64,000 nt of DNA from Tetrahymena thermophila SB210 (GCF_000189635.1 NW_002476358.1:510616-574615), one strand, 5' to 3'; shown: positions 1-16,728, numbered from the stretch's first letter. Translations and numbers: made by a program. Notes: a model not told the origin generated them from the letters alone.

Positions 1-1401
1 ATTTATATTCCAACTGTGAATCCTAGCAAACAGAACAGGAGTCTTAAATAAAAAAAAATAATATGTCTTCATATGTATAATTTTTTTGATAAAAATAAAA
101 TATAGATAATTAATTAATTACTTTTTTTAATTAAAAGAAACAGATTAATCTTACCAAACAAGAATTCAATAAGAAAAAAAATATCTTACATAATTAGCTG
201 CAAAATCTTGAGATAGATTTATGAAGTATTTTCAGGTCAAAATCTAATTAAAAATGAAAAAAAATATTAAATTAAAAACAACTCATTAAACTTTATTTTC
301 ATAAACTTTGTATATATTTTATAACTATATTATTAATCAAAATGTAAAATATTATTTAAAATTATTGACTAAACAAGTTTTTTTTGGGAGGTGGCCGGAG
401 TAAGACTCATTACTAAAATTTTAGGATTGTTTATCCTTAATACTCTATTTTCTATTTTTTAAAATTTATTGGTCTTACCTCTTCACCCCCTCTGCCCGTT
501 TTTTAGTCTTATTAATTAAATATGTAATTTACTAAATTAATATTTACATTTTTTCTCTTATAAGCATCAATAATTTTTGACAACCGAGGGTAAACAATTA
601 ATAAATTAATCTATTTTAAGCATTAGCATAAATTGATATTAAATACAATTATTGCTTTTATAATCGAAATTTAATTTTAGACATAAACAGATTTAATGTT
701 TATGCAATTTTAATGTTAATAAAAGGTAAAATAAGAAAATAAGAAATTCTTAATTGTAAAGATTGACAAAAAATATCATAAACAAAATATTTGAAAAGAA
801 CAATATGTGCAAAATTAATGGCAAATAAACAACTTTACAAATTCAGAGAAAAGAAAGAAAATTGAGTTAAAAATAAAAGTAAATAGAAAAAAATTTTGTT
901 TTCTTTATTTCAAAGTAAAATCAATAAGATAATGTTAAACAATTTATTTAAATTAATTACTTAAATGAAAAAAATAAAATTAAGAATGAGCAAAAGACTA
1001 AATAAAAATATTTGTATAAGTTATGTGGTTTTAAAGTTTTCATAATGTATGCTAAAATATGTAAAATAGGGCTTTTAAAATATGATTTTTGATGGCTTTT
1101 AGTATGCTTTAAACATTTAGTTAATGATTGATTTAAATTAGTTACTTATCAGCAAAGTGTTTGAATAGAAATCAATCGATTTAAATGCGTACTAAATATT
1201 ACTATCATCATTAAAAATTAAATAGTTATCAAGAATTTAATACATAAAAATATTTTGCTATTATTTATATTTTCTGAGTTAATCAAAATTATTATTTCTA
1301 ATAAGAAAGAAAAAGCAACATATAAATAATACATTCATATATATTAGATTGATTTATAGGTTGTAACTCAGTAGATTCTTTTTCATATAAATTAAAAGTA
1401 A
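1..1401. other. AT-rich region upstream of the PI4K gene
   Basis: No convincing coding sequence was seen on either strand. Apart from the GC-richer island at 386-504, described separately as a candidate RNA, it is A/T homopolymer-rich. The last few hundred bases are presumably the 5' flank and leader of the gene starting at 1402. Confidence 0.6.
386..504 (+). ncRNA. candidate structured, possibly Pol III, RNA
   Basis: A GC-richer island of about 120 nt in very AT-rich DNA. GTAAGAC at 400-406 is perfectly complementary to GTCTTAC at 472-478. Inside it AGGAT (423-427) and ATCCT (433-437) form a 5-bp hairpin with a 5-nt loop. The G/A-rich 5' end (386-399) can pair imperfectly with the C/T-rich 3' part (479-498). 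The island ends in T6 (499-504), which would suit an RNA polymerase III terminator. No long ORF crosses it. I could not match it to a known family: no U1-U6, SRP, box C/D or telomerase-template motif was seen. The strand is inferred from the T-run alone. Confidence 0.35.
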
Positions 1402-5036
<3,635 letters not shown>

Positions 5037-5443
5037 GAAAAAACTATGTAGAAAGTAATCGTAATGCTTTTAAATTAACTAAATTAAAAAACATTTAAAA
5101 TCTAATTAATTATTATAAAGGAATGTAATCCTTATATTTTATATATGTCATTTTGATTTTAATAAATTATTGCGCTAATTTTCTAAATTTAGTGATGTTA
5201 CTTCTTCTTTTCTCTTATAACTTTACATATTAGTTAGATAAATTATTTTGATTAGTATTTAAACTCTTTTTATAGAACTCATCCCTTTTATCTTACAATT
5301 AATTTTAATTAGATAAAAGAATTTCCAATTTTGTGATTTGCATATCAATTATTTGTTTTGATTTTATGTTTGATATATTTTGAAGTTTTAGATAAAGGAA
5401 TAAATCAAAAATACAAATCATAGTAAGCTTTGAGAAGAAAATT
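5037..5443. other. intergenic, PI4K to small secreted gene
   Basis: About 400 bp of AT-rich DNA. I see no ORF, RNA-like structure or clear regulatory motif. Confidence 0.6.
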
Positions 5444-5794
5444 ATGAATATATCTAAAAATTTTATAATTTTTGTATTTGTAGCTTTTTGCTTATTTTAA
5501 TAAACATTTTGTTCATGGGAGTGCATCACTATGTATTCTTGTACTAATAAATATCAAACAGCAAAGTAGTAACATCCAGATATAATTTTTGAATGCACTA
5601 AAATAAGTAAAGCTGGGACTCATTCCTTTGATGAGACTGAATTTATTCAATGCTTAGATGATATAGGATTTAAATATTCTGATATAGTTTCATTAGAAGT
5701 ATGCGTCATCTAAAAATGCTAAGGTATCAAAGAGCTCATAAAAAGAAAAGAATATATGTATAATAATAAAAGTAGAAATGTATTGCCTTAATGA
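5444..5794 (+). CDS. small secreted cysteine-containing protein
   Basis: Single exon, 116 aa. Residues 1-23 form a typical signal peptide: a short polar start (MNISKN), then an I/F/V/A-rich core ending near TFCSW. The mature part is small, mostly hydrophilic and has several Cys, including CVIQKC, suggesting disulphides in a secreted or surface protein. The start is the first ATG in frame and sits just before the hydrophobic core. The stop is TGA, and internal TAA/TAG codons read as Gln. I do not recognise a family. Ciliates have many small secreted Cys proteins of this kind, so the function is open. Confidence 0.7.
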
Positions 5795-7324
5795 ATGGAC
5801 ATCTATCTATATACTATTACCCAAAATCACTTTTTAATTATCCAAATTAAATTTAAGTTTTTCTTTATATTTTATATTTTTAGTATATTTTAAAGGTTCT
5901 TATAAATGCATTTTAAATATAAAATATAAGCTATCTATTTTCATCAAAAATTTTAAAATGCGAAAATAATTCATTATCATTTTTAACAAACATATCACTA
6001 GTTTTTTAATATCAAAACCAAACAATAACAAAATATTCATCCTTAAAATAATAATAATAATTAAAAAAATGCTTTTGTTTCTAATAAGATAAAAATCATA
6101 ATTTTTATATTTTAAAATTACCTAAATTCTATTAAAATCTATTACTGTCAATTCCAGGGAGATCTCCCCAGTGATATCCCTTATATTTTGGATTTTTGAA
6201 AAATTCTAGTTTCCGTATGATTACTTTTAAAAATTATTATTATTATCAAAAATAATTATCTGAATTTATTTAACAAATATTTCAACAGAATATTATTTTA
6301 AACTTTAATTTTTTATTTTTAAATACTTTAAGCTAATAAAATGTAAAATTTATTTGTATTAATGAGTTTTTAGTAATAGTTAATATTAAAACAAATTTAA
6401 ATAAGATAATTTCAAAGAGTTAAATACTTTTTTTAAATTATTTACAATAAAATTAAAAAATACACTTTATTTTTCATAAAATATTTGCATATATAAAATT
6501 AAAAAGCTAAGTGATAAGTTTTTGATGAGATATGTTAGATAATTATTTAGTATTTTAATGATAAATATCTAATTATTTTTAGTAAAATATTAAATAATTC
6601 TAATTATTTAATGCAATAAATATGTATTAATTATATAAAATAATCTTAAAAATTGATTAATTTTAATCAATTTTATCATTTATTCATATCATCAGGATCT
6701 TCTTAATGATAAAATTTTATAAATTAATTGAAGCATTTTTAGAGAGGTTTATTCTTCAGTTTAAATATTGATTGAATAGAATTCGAGTAAATATTATTTA
6801 ATATCAAAGTGGCATTCGAAATTAAATTGATTTTAACTTAATTGTAAAAAAATAATTTGAATATTTATTCGAATTTCCTGGTTATTCTATTTGTAACATA
6901 ATTTTAATTTAATTAATTAATTTGGCCTAAATTTGATAAAGAAAAATATAAAATTTAATATATCAAAGTATACAAAAGGGTTTTAAATGTACAAAAAGTT
7001 AATTTTTCTAAATATTTTATTTAATACAATTATAAATATTTTCAAAATACCAATTGATATTAATACATTTTTCCTTTTAATTATATATTTTAATAAATTA
7101 ATAATTAATAATTGTGGCCTTTATAATTTTATTGATTTTGCAAATTTATATTTTTTTCCAAATCTTAAGCACTTAATTTTATGATACATTAAAATATTGT
7201 AATATATGATAAAATATAAAAAAATATACATTTAAATTCAAATCCTTTTAATTAAATTGTAACTTGGAAAAAATATTACAAAGCTTGTTCTAAGCAAATA
7301 ATCACAAACCATGTTGTATTTGTT
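5795..7324. other. AT-rich intergenic stretch with one GC palindrome
   Basis: About 1.5 kb. A short GC-richer patch at 6150-6183 contains the perfect 12-bp palindrome GGGAGATCTCCC (6157-6168). A standard-code ORF at 6987-7184 is Phe/Ile/Leu/Asn-rich, like translated AT DNA, and is not supported. No other feature was recognised. Confidence 0.5.
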
Positions 7325-7934
7325 ATGTTAAAAATTATCTATGGATTAAACAAATAAGTTGATATAGAAAATTTAAATTATATTTTTATTCAAAGATCAG
7401 GAAGTATCAATAGTTAATATAAACTAATTTCGAGATATTATTTGAACTCACATCAAATTAGTTATGATAGTCACAAGAATAGAAGGGAGAACGAATATTT
7501 TAAAAAATAATACTTTTAGAATAGATAAATGGTATATGATCTAGTTTTATTATTATCGAACTTATAAGGTAAAATAAAAATTATTTAGAATGTATGCCAA
7601 CTGTAAGTTATGTGTTTGCATATAAAATATTGAATCAAAAAGTCTCTAGCTTTTTTAAGTAATTATCCTGATTTTATTTTTCTTAAAATTAATCCTGAGT
7701 AATCAATTTCTTACTTTATTTTAAATGGGTCGTACTTACTAAAGATTTTGGCTTATGATTAATTTTTTTGTGAAAAAGATTGGAGAACTAATTTTGATTT
7801 TCTTTTTAGGTTATACATTGAATGAAGCAAATAAAAAATATTGTGAATTAATTAGTGGATAAGAATTATTTGTATTGCGCTCTATAATTGTTTTAAGCTA
7901 ATAATATAAATAAAATCGCCTTGAGGATGTTTGA
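7325..7934 (+). CDS. tentative small gene of unknown function
   Basis: Exons 7325-7591, 7643-7769 and 7810-7934 join to 172 aa with consistent phases. The introns are 51 and 40 nt. The first starts GTATG and the second GTGAA, and both end AG. Without the introns the frame is closed by TGA at 7631 and again in the third block. The joined product has ordinary amino-acid variety (for example NYPDFIFLK and ISGQELFVLRS) rather than the Asn/Ile/Lys bias of translated AT-rich DNA, which is the main reason for calling it. No domain recognised. The start could lie further upstream in an unseen exon, and a decayed gene is the main alternative. Confidence 0.4.
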
Positions 7935-8540
7935 ATATTTTTTTTCTTTCTTGGCTTTCTAATTAAAAATATATAGATTATTTTTTATTAAAAAGTGATG
8001 ATTTTCTTTGTTTATATTTTACTATGTTAGAATCATAAATATTAAATTTTTATTAAATTTTGTGCTTTGAATGCAAATCAATAAAATATAATCATATACA
8101 ATTAAAAAACTAAAAAAAACTTATACTTTATAACTTTCATTAACACTATATTTTTTTGAAGCAAAACACTAAAAGCCAAAAAAGTATAGATTAGAAATCT
8201 AAAAACCTAATTATATTAGCACATTGAAAGAGAGTAATTTCTATCATTCAAGGTAATCATATTCGATTGCAATTTTGACATTAGAGCTTATCTTGAAAAT
8301 ATAATCTTCTTTTACAAATTTCTTAATTAGTAGTTAATCATTTTTATATAAAAACTGTTTTAGAAGGCGTTATAGGAGCTAATCAGAAACAATTCATTTA
8401 GCAAGCAATTTATAATAGAAAATCTATATAAAACTAATTTAGCTTCCTAAATCATCGTGTGTTAAACATAAATTTAAAAAAGCAAAAACTGATTTAAAGC
8501 CAAAGTAGAAAAAAGGTATAAAAAAAACAAAGCAACATTA
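7935..8540. other. intergenic, 5' flank of the ULK-like kinase
   Basis: About 600 bp of AT-rich DNA with no convincing ORF. The last few hundred bases are probably promoter and 5' leader of the kinase gene. No defined motif can be named. Confidence 0.6.
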
Positions 8541-11500
8541 ATGGATTTACTTCTTAAATACTCTCCTGATAAACAAATTGAAAATTATGCATTTTCATTA
8601 AGTGCATGTATCGGTAAAGGATCTTCTGGTACCGTTTATGTTGGGAGACATTAGTAAACTTAGCAAGTAGTAGCAATTAAAGCAGTTGATATGCGCTCTT
8701 TGAAAACCGAGTACGCTTGGAAAATGCTTTGTTCTGAAGTCAAGATTATGAAGAAGCTAAAGCATCCACATGTCGTGCGTCTTCTGGATGTCTTTTAAAC
8801 AAAAAATAATACATATATCATTACAGAATTTTGTAATTAAGGAGATTTGCGTACTTACTTAAAGAAGAAAAAATCTTTAACTGAGAGAGAAGCGATCACT
8901 GTAATTTCATAGATAATGAGCGGTTTGTAGGAGCTTGCAAACAATGGAATAATTCACCGTGATTTAAAGCCTGCAAATATTTTGATTCACGATGACGTAT
9001 TTAAAATTACAGATTTCGGATTTGCTAAAAAATTAGATAGCATGGAAGATCAGCTTATGGATTCTTTAGTAGGAACTCCACTTTATATGGCACCTTAGAT
9101 TTTAAATAAATAGTAATACACTTCAAAATGCGATGTTTGGAGTATTGGTCTTATTTTATATGAATTATTATTTGGTCGCACACCTTGGCCAGCAGTAAAT
9201 GTTGTTGATCTAGTCTAAAAAATGTGCACGGTTCCTCTCTAATTCCCCAAAGACCAATCAATTTCTTAAGCTTTAGTCAATTTTATTAGCAAGTGTTTGC
9301 AATTCCCTGAATCAGATAGAATAAGTATTCAGGAAATGTGTGCAAATTCCTTATTCGAAGATTACGTATAGCAAATTAATAGATTATTGAGTTAGCAAAA
9401 ACTATAAAATCATCCATCAGGAAGTTCAACTAATACCAATTCATAAAATAACTTATCTGATTTTTCAAGTGTGGCCACATAAGCATAAAAAAATGTATAA
9501 AATAATAGCAGCGCAAATGATACTTAAACACCTGGAGCAGCTTATAATCGCAATTAAAAGTAACCACAAATAGGATATTAGTAGGGATAGACTAATTAAA
9601 TAAATGTTCAATAAGAAAAAGTAAATTAATATTAAAATTAACCAAGCGCAACAAATTTAGGTGTCACCCCAAGCTCAGGTATGAATATGCAAATAAATTT
9701 GAACACTTAACCTTAGTCATCTTAATAGAGCAGTTCGATGTCTCCAGTGAGAGCTCCAGCATTGTAATAACAGTCAGGATCAGGCAGGTAGAATAATATT
9801 TAATTAAAGTGTAATCTTAAAGAAAATAAAAGAATTAGTGTAATAAAGTAATTTGAGGATAAAAATAAACAGACAAGCAGAAATAAATTTAATTAGTATA
9901 TTTTAATGAATATTTAGAATGCAAATATCAATTCTTATTCGCTAATAGAGATAAGTTATAATTTTAAAATTAATTAAAGAATCCCCAACAATTTTACCAT
10001 TCATTTAATTATTATAAATAAATAAAAGAATTTAATCACGTCATTTCTTAATTAAATAATTTACACTCTTTTTATTACTTAATAGAACCACAGAAAGGAA
10101 TGTTTAGATTCAAGAATAAAATGGTGGATGTTCCCCCTTAAAGCAGCTTAGCAATTAAAACGAACCTTATTCTCCTATATCTCCTATTCGCACAAATTAC
10201 TAAAAGTAGCAAAGTGCATCTTCTTACAACTCCTAAATAAAGAGCATGAATTCGATTTAGGATTAACTTGCTTAGGCTAATGGTATTAATTCTTCATAAA
10301 AAAACATGTCTACAAGTAAGCAAAATATTTAACAATATCCAAATCAACCTAAAAACTATCCTAGCTCTTTCCATAACTTGAACGCCTTTCCACAATAAGA
10401 AAAAAATATTCAATCTTCTGAAGGAAACGAAAATCAAAATGTAAAGTAACCTGCATTGGTAAATAACTTTGTTAAATAATCAAAAGATTAATCCCCTACA
10501 AAAACTGGATTATATAATGATAATAACTTCTATTAAGTATTAAATAACGTTTCTAATTACGACAAAGGTTTAGTTGTTGAATAGCAGTAGTAACAAAATC
10601 AGCTTAAATCATTTAACGATGAGTAGAAAAACTAACCTTTTGGATACTCTTCAAACCAGTAAAAATAAAACTTTTAAGGACTCCCACCTCAAAGTTAAGC
10701 TTCCTAGAATAGTTAATTCGGAGTACAAAGATAATACACAAATGAAACAGCAAGTAGCCCTTAGTCTTCCTCTCCCACTATCGTTTAATTATAATCAGCA
10801 TATTCTCAGTAAGGTTAAAATATTCCAGCCTTGCAAATTTAATAGAAACCAGAGCTTAAAGCAGAAGTTATGTTTAATAATATAAATAATGGCTAAGTAT
10901 CGCCTTACAGATAGCAAGATGGTGCTGACAGAAAATTTTAAGAACGAGGATTATTTTTACAGTAGGTGTAAGATTAATCTCCTGTTGCAACTAACCTTAA
11001 TATTGAAAGTAAAAATAGTGGACTGTACTTATAGTAGCAGGTATCACAGCCTTATCAAAATAACACTAGTATTAGTAATAAGTAATAGGATAATTAAGGA
11101 GTTAACTTAGATTCAATGAATACAAACACATATAATAATTAAGGGAAGTTTGATGAATCACGCTTTAACTAAGTGTAGCTTAAATAGTACTCTCTTTCTC
11201 ATTAATATTCACTCAGCAGGTAAAACCAACCAGATTAAAATAATTAAGCAGCAACTCCTAATAGAAACATATCTCCTTAGAGTAAAAACTAAAGTGTATA
11301 CACAAGCGAAAAGAATTCAAGTAGTGAATAAAGTCCTACCTCTTCTGTAAATCAATAAGCTGGGTAATACATTCTCTAACAGCCTTAAACTTAATTTGTA
11401 TAAAACCGCTATTCTCAAAATAATAATTCAAATTCAGCAAGTGGGTATTCCACAGTGATAAAAAGCGGAGACAATTCTTCTAACCAAGATCAAGTAAATA

Positions 11501-14500
11501 GCAGATAAAATAGTCCATCGAACTATAATCCATCTAATAATTATTAACAGCAATAATAATAGTAAAATGTTTCTTTACAAAATCAATAAATTTAACAACT
11601 GCAAGCAAATTAATAACAAATTTAAAAGCAAAGAAGTGGTGGAGATTCTCCAGATATTCGTTATAAAGCCTACTCATTTACCGCTTCTAATGGATTGATA
11701 ATGAATAAGAGTGGAGGTCTCAATAACACAAATATATCCACAAGATCTATCACAGCTACAAATAATTCGAATTCTTCACCTAAAAATAATGATTCAGAAG
11801 GTAAAATTTCATACAACTCTAACGGCTACCATTCTCAATAGTAACAATAGTAGTAGTAATAACAAATAAATAACTCCAAAAACACATCAAGCAATCATGT
11901 AATTTTTGGAAATCTCGATTAATAAGAGATTGGAGACTATAAAAACTAGAGACAAGCTCAGTAAAATAGGTAAAACTTCATTTTATATTTTTCATTTTTT
12001 TTAGGTATAATTTTACAAAAACAAAAAATGCAAGTAAAAAAATTCAAACCACCCACTCTAAAAATTTAAATTCAAATATTAAAGAAAATTTGAAATTGCC
12101 ATTTGAATAATTTAAAACGGAGTGAAGAAGAAAGAGTAATAAATAATTGTATTTAAAATTACATAAATTAAGAGAAGCTAAATTAATCTATTTAATCTAA
12201 AATATTTAAATGACTGGAAAAATTTAATTTAATTTAAGATGGTTTGAATATCTCAAAATAGAATTTTATTAGCCAATACTTTTTGCATAGAAATATACTA
12301 ATTAAAAATTTATTAGACTTGAAAAAGCTTATTATTTGCATAACAACTTTGTATAACTATTTTATCAAGGCACTTTACACTTTTATTTGCGATTGATTTA
12401 GAGATTTTATTCAAAATTTTATTTACATATTTTAAAACAGCGGCTAAAAAAAGGACTATGAGTCTGTAATCTAAATTCCATATGAATCTAATGGGAATAA
12501 TCTAAATCACTAAAATATTCCATTTAACTACAAGAGGTCAATGACTCAAAACAATGAACATTAAGATTATGAATTAGACAATTACAAAAACACATATACC
12601 CCTAAAAACAACAGTGGTGCACATTCCTACGCCAACTTATAAAAGATGTAAGGCATATCTTAGAATGAATTCAGAAACAGCAGTCCCAATTCAGTAGCAC
12701 AGTTAATTGCTAAGAAAAATAGTGAATAAAATTAACTGCCTAGATCCCCTCTAGAGAGAAGAAGAAAAAGTGAATTTGGAATTGGGTTATCAAATAAAAA
12801 TTAAATTTATCAGAAGGAAATAAAGAATACTCCTTTCTAATAGTTTTCTTAAGCTTAATTACCAAACAACTCTCGCAATCAAATAACATTTTACACATCA
12901 AATACACAACAAGTTAAAAACCAATTTTTACAAAGTGAAGAAAACTATGGAAAAAATAATATCTTGAATTAAGCAGGCAATGTCTAAAACCCAGCAATCG
13001 TTTAGAATTAGTACAGCAGAAGCAGAAGCTTACACAATAATGCTGCAAGTAAATATAGTAACACTCACAATATTTCTCCAGCTAACACAGGAATTAGTCC
13101 TAAAAATTCAAATAATTCATTATCTGATATCAAAAAAAAGCAGATCAATACTCAAGATTATTCCAAAATTCCCTCATAATTTTTCGGAAATAGTACTTCC
13201 CCAAAAGCTCAAACAAAGTATTAAGCATATCTGCAAAATACCTTGTAAGTTAAGAATTAATAATAAGGTGTTAATTAGCCTACTAATTTAATAGTCTAAA
13301 AACATATATAACAATCAGGGAATGAACCTCAGTAAATGAATGAGATTTAAGGCAATTAGCAATTTAAGGAAATACAAAGAGAACCATCATAGTAGCTTAC
13401 TGCTGATAACTCACCAAACAAGTATGCAAAATATGCTTTGAAAAATTATTTATTGTCTTAAAATAACCAAGGTTCTAGTGCTGTAAATTATAACAACTCC
13501 AATATTTAAAATTAAAATAATACTTCTTCTTAAATGAACAGTAGTGGAAATAAGAATACTTAAAATTTAAATATTAATAGCAAGACTTAAAATAGTCTAG
13601 ATAATTTAGGATCTAATTAACCACAACAACAATAGTAAATATTGAGAAATCAAAATTAGTATAGTTAAATAAATCCTCACCATCATGGACACAGTAAATC
13701 GTTTTCAAATAACTTTAATTAACCAATAGTGTCTCTTAATTCTTAGTAAGAAATCACATAAATTGAAAATACAAGCAATAATAACATGAATAGTAATAGT
13801 ACTTAAAATGAGTTCTATGCTTAGGACAATATGATAGAAAGTATACTTTGTATATGTAAGAGCGTTAGATTCTTGAAAAATTAAATAGATTACAACATCA
13901 AGAGCATTCTTAAGCTAGATGAACCATTTTTATATGAAAAGTTAATATTCTTGTTGAATAAGCATCTTGTAATTCAGATTTCTATGCTTAAAATCACTTA
14001 AATGGATAAAGGAATTAATGTAATTAACTTAGATAGATGGACTGAATACAGGGCAAGCCAAAATTTTAATGAAGTTTATAAAAAAATTGCTTAAAACTAC
14101 TACGATATAATTAGTACTCACTAGAATAATTGGAATCGTGCTCATGAAAATCAAAGATTTTATGATGAATCAAAAAAAGATTACTATTTTAGTAAAATAT
14201 TTAACCAGTAATTAACACAGTATAATAGTCACACAAATAGTGGGTAAAATTCTTCTAATAGCAATCCTCAAAATAATGAAGAAGATAACACTAATTTTTA
14301 CTTTTACATTTACTAATTACTGAAGGAAATAATAAAAGAGGTGTTTAATAAATTGCAAAACAATCTATCAAAATATTTAGATTTAGACAATTCAAAGATT
14401 ACTCGCGAAGACAGCCTTGTTATAAACTGTTTAAGCAGACTTGTTGATTACCATCAATTGTTAAAATTAATTATATCATAAAAAGAAGACTTCTCATTGA

Positions 14501-14610
14501 TACTCAAGTCAATAAATATAACTGAATTTTTAAAAGAAAAGATTATAACAATTGAGTTCTATGAAGCCCTCAAATAAAAAATGTATATATATGATTTAAT
14601 AACAAAATGA
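8541..14610 (+). CDS. ULK/ATG1-like serine/threonine kinase with very long Asn/Gln/Ser-rich tail
   Basis: Exons 8541-9787, 10086-11969 and 12441-14610 give 1766 aa. Kinase domain about residues 15-270: glycine loop GKGSSG (25-30), VAIK with Lys47, catalytic HRDLKPAN with Asp141, DFG with Asp158. All catalytic residues are present, so it should be active. The APE motif is APQ (184-186), encoded with a TAG codon. Next comes about 1100 residues of low-complexity Asn/Gln/Ser/Pro, then a structured, helical C-terminal region of about 250 residues with charged and hydrophobic heptads. ULK/ATG1 kinases start autophagy and bind ATG13 through a C-terminal domain, so a similar role is inferred for this tail end, not shown. 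The second intron could instead be two introns with an extra exon from 12005. The many Gln come from TAA/TAG and CAA. Confidence 0.85.
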
Positions 14611-16177
14611 TCAGACTTTCTATTATGCACAAACACACACAACCACAACTAAACTTTTAAAAAAAACTATAGGAAACAATAAATTACAATTAAAAAACAA
14701 TAAAAATAATTAAAATAATTTTTAATACACATGCTGCGATTCAATTATATATTTCTTACTCTTTCTTTAATTTATAAAGCTATTTCTTACTCACTTAATT
14801 AATTAATTATTTACTAATTTATTTTTGATTCCTTCATATTTTTTACGATTCTTACCATAATTTCTGTAATATTTAATCTTTTATTTATTGTTCTTACACA
14901 CGAATTATTGAAAATTTAGTAAATACTTTTTTTTCTCCAAAATGAATTCATGAGAAGTAAAATTAAATTGAAAAAGGTATTGTATGTAAGTGAATCAATC
15001 TATTTTTCAACTAGACTAATTAGACTAATCAAGAAAGTATGAAACACAATTATTAAATTTAAAATAGAAAAATTTAGATTGTTATAATAAGAAACGTTAT
15101 TAATTATGAAGGCAATAAATGAACGAACGAACGAAAAAAATAAATAATTGTTTAAAAAATCCAAAATTAGTCATTCTAATTAATAAAGAAAAATTTGAAT
15201 AAAATAAATAATTCTTTTATGAATGAGTTTTCAAGAAAGAAATTTAAATTTAAAGTATTTCTCTAAAAAGTATTTCAAATAGATTAATTACTTCGTTAGG
15301 TAAGTTGATTTTTAAGATCAAATGAGGTAAAATTCAACAGTAAATAAATGTGTTTATTTTACTAAATTTGAAAATATTTTTTTTGAATATCTTACACTAT
15401 ATTAATTTTTGCTTTTTGTTTACATACTTATAGAAAATTTTTCTTGGATAAAAATTCAAATAAGCATATCTTTCTAAATTATGTTCAAATTTTAAGTTTT
15501 AGTTCAGTATTTTTTTATTTTACTTATTAACAATAGTTTTTATTTGAATAAACTAAAAAGGGCTTTATTTTATTTATTATCACAAAGAACAGATATCAAT
15601 CTTATTTTTTTGGATACATTTTAAGGAGATTTAATGAAATGAGTCAAGGTTCATTTATTAAATAGAATAAAATTTAAAATTTTCATTATATTTCAGTAAA
15701 AAAGCAAAATTTACTCTAATAATTTGAATTATATTAAAAAATTAGAGAGTGGGATGTGTTACAAATAATTTAATAAATTTAAATGAATGTGCTTTACAAT
15801 AACAATAAAAAATCATATAAAATTTATTTCTTAAGAGGTGATTTTAATAAAATTTTACTCAGAACTACCTCAAAATAATTTGTATCAATTAAATTTTAAA
15901 AAACACTTTGAATTTAAAATTTAATAAAGAATTCATAAAATGATATAAAAAATATGAGCTTTTAATAATTGAAATACCTTAATTATGATTGAAAAATTAA
16001 GGCTTTCATAAATTGGTATTAAATTATTAATAGAAGTAGATATACCAAATAAATATCTATCTCTACATAGATTTTGAGATTTATATTTTTTTATACATAT
16101 AAAATAAAGCTATAGAAGTTTACACTACTCTTTTATTCTTTTTACTTATTTAAATATTAATAATTTTTTAAATTTGG
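14611..16177. other. AT-rich intergenic stretch
   Basis: About 1.6 kb. It holds a short GAAC tetranucleotide run (15121-15133) and many A/T homopolymers. No ORF, RNA or mobile element was recognised. Confidence 0.6.
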
Positions 16178-16728
16178 ATGCAGTAAATCCAAGAAAAGAT
16201 AGGATTATAAGTATTTAGGAGTAAATTTTATGAAATTTTAAGACAATTAATTCTTTTGAAATTGGTTATTGTAAATTTAAAGGATGATTGTAAAAAGCTA
16301 CATAGAAATGCTAAATCTAGCAAAAAAAAGATATTTTAAGACCACTTTATAAAATACTTTTTCCCCCTTTAAATTTAAATTAGAAAAACTGAAGGTGAGT
16401 ATGCTTGTTTTAATTAGCTTACTATAATGAAAAATCTGTTAGTCTAATTGAGAGTATTATTATATTTTATAAAGATTATTTGAATGAATATTTAAGAAAT
16501 GACAAAAACTCACTTGAAATATGTTTACTAATTAATGTAATATACTATCCAAGCAGGAAATTTTATTTAGTATGTAATAATGAGCTGAATTTTATATTTA
16601 GTCATACAACCTTTTTAATTAAATTAGAAACCCTATAGAAATCTAAGCAAAAATATTTACAGTACTATATATATTAATTTAATCAAATTTTTTATCATTA
16701 TTACTCTTGCAAAACCCATGAATTCTGA
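16178..16728 (+). CDS. tentative gene of unknown function with a 23-nt intron or frameshift
   Basis: Exon 16178-16394 reads open from ATG and is followed by GTGAGT...TTAG (16395-16417, 23 nt). Exon 16418-16728 continues to TGA. Joined product 175 aa, phases consistent. Both parts have protein-like composition (FRSKFYEILRQ in the first, SRKFYLVCNNELNF in the second), and the join reads smoothly. A 23-nt intron is much shorter than the others in this window, so a frameshifted pseudogene is a real alternative. No domain was recognised. Confidence 0.35.

Noticed and set aside
10574..11350. Standard-code ORFs inside the kinase gene
   Set aside because: They are out-of-frame readings of the Asn/Gln-rich exon of the ULK-like gene, whose true frame is open under the ciliate code.
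12980..13291. 103-codon plus-strand ORF
   Set aside because: Alternate frame of the third exon of the ULK-like gene. The main frame continues through it into the folded C-terminal domain.
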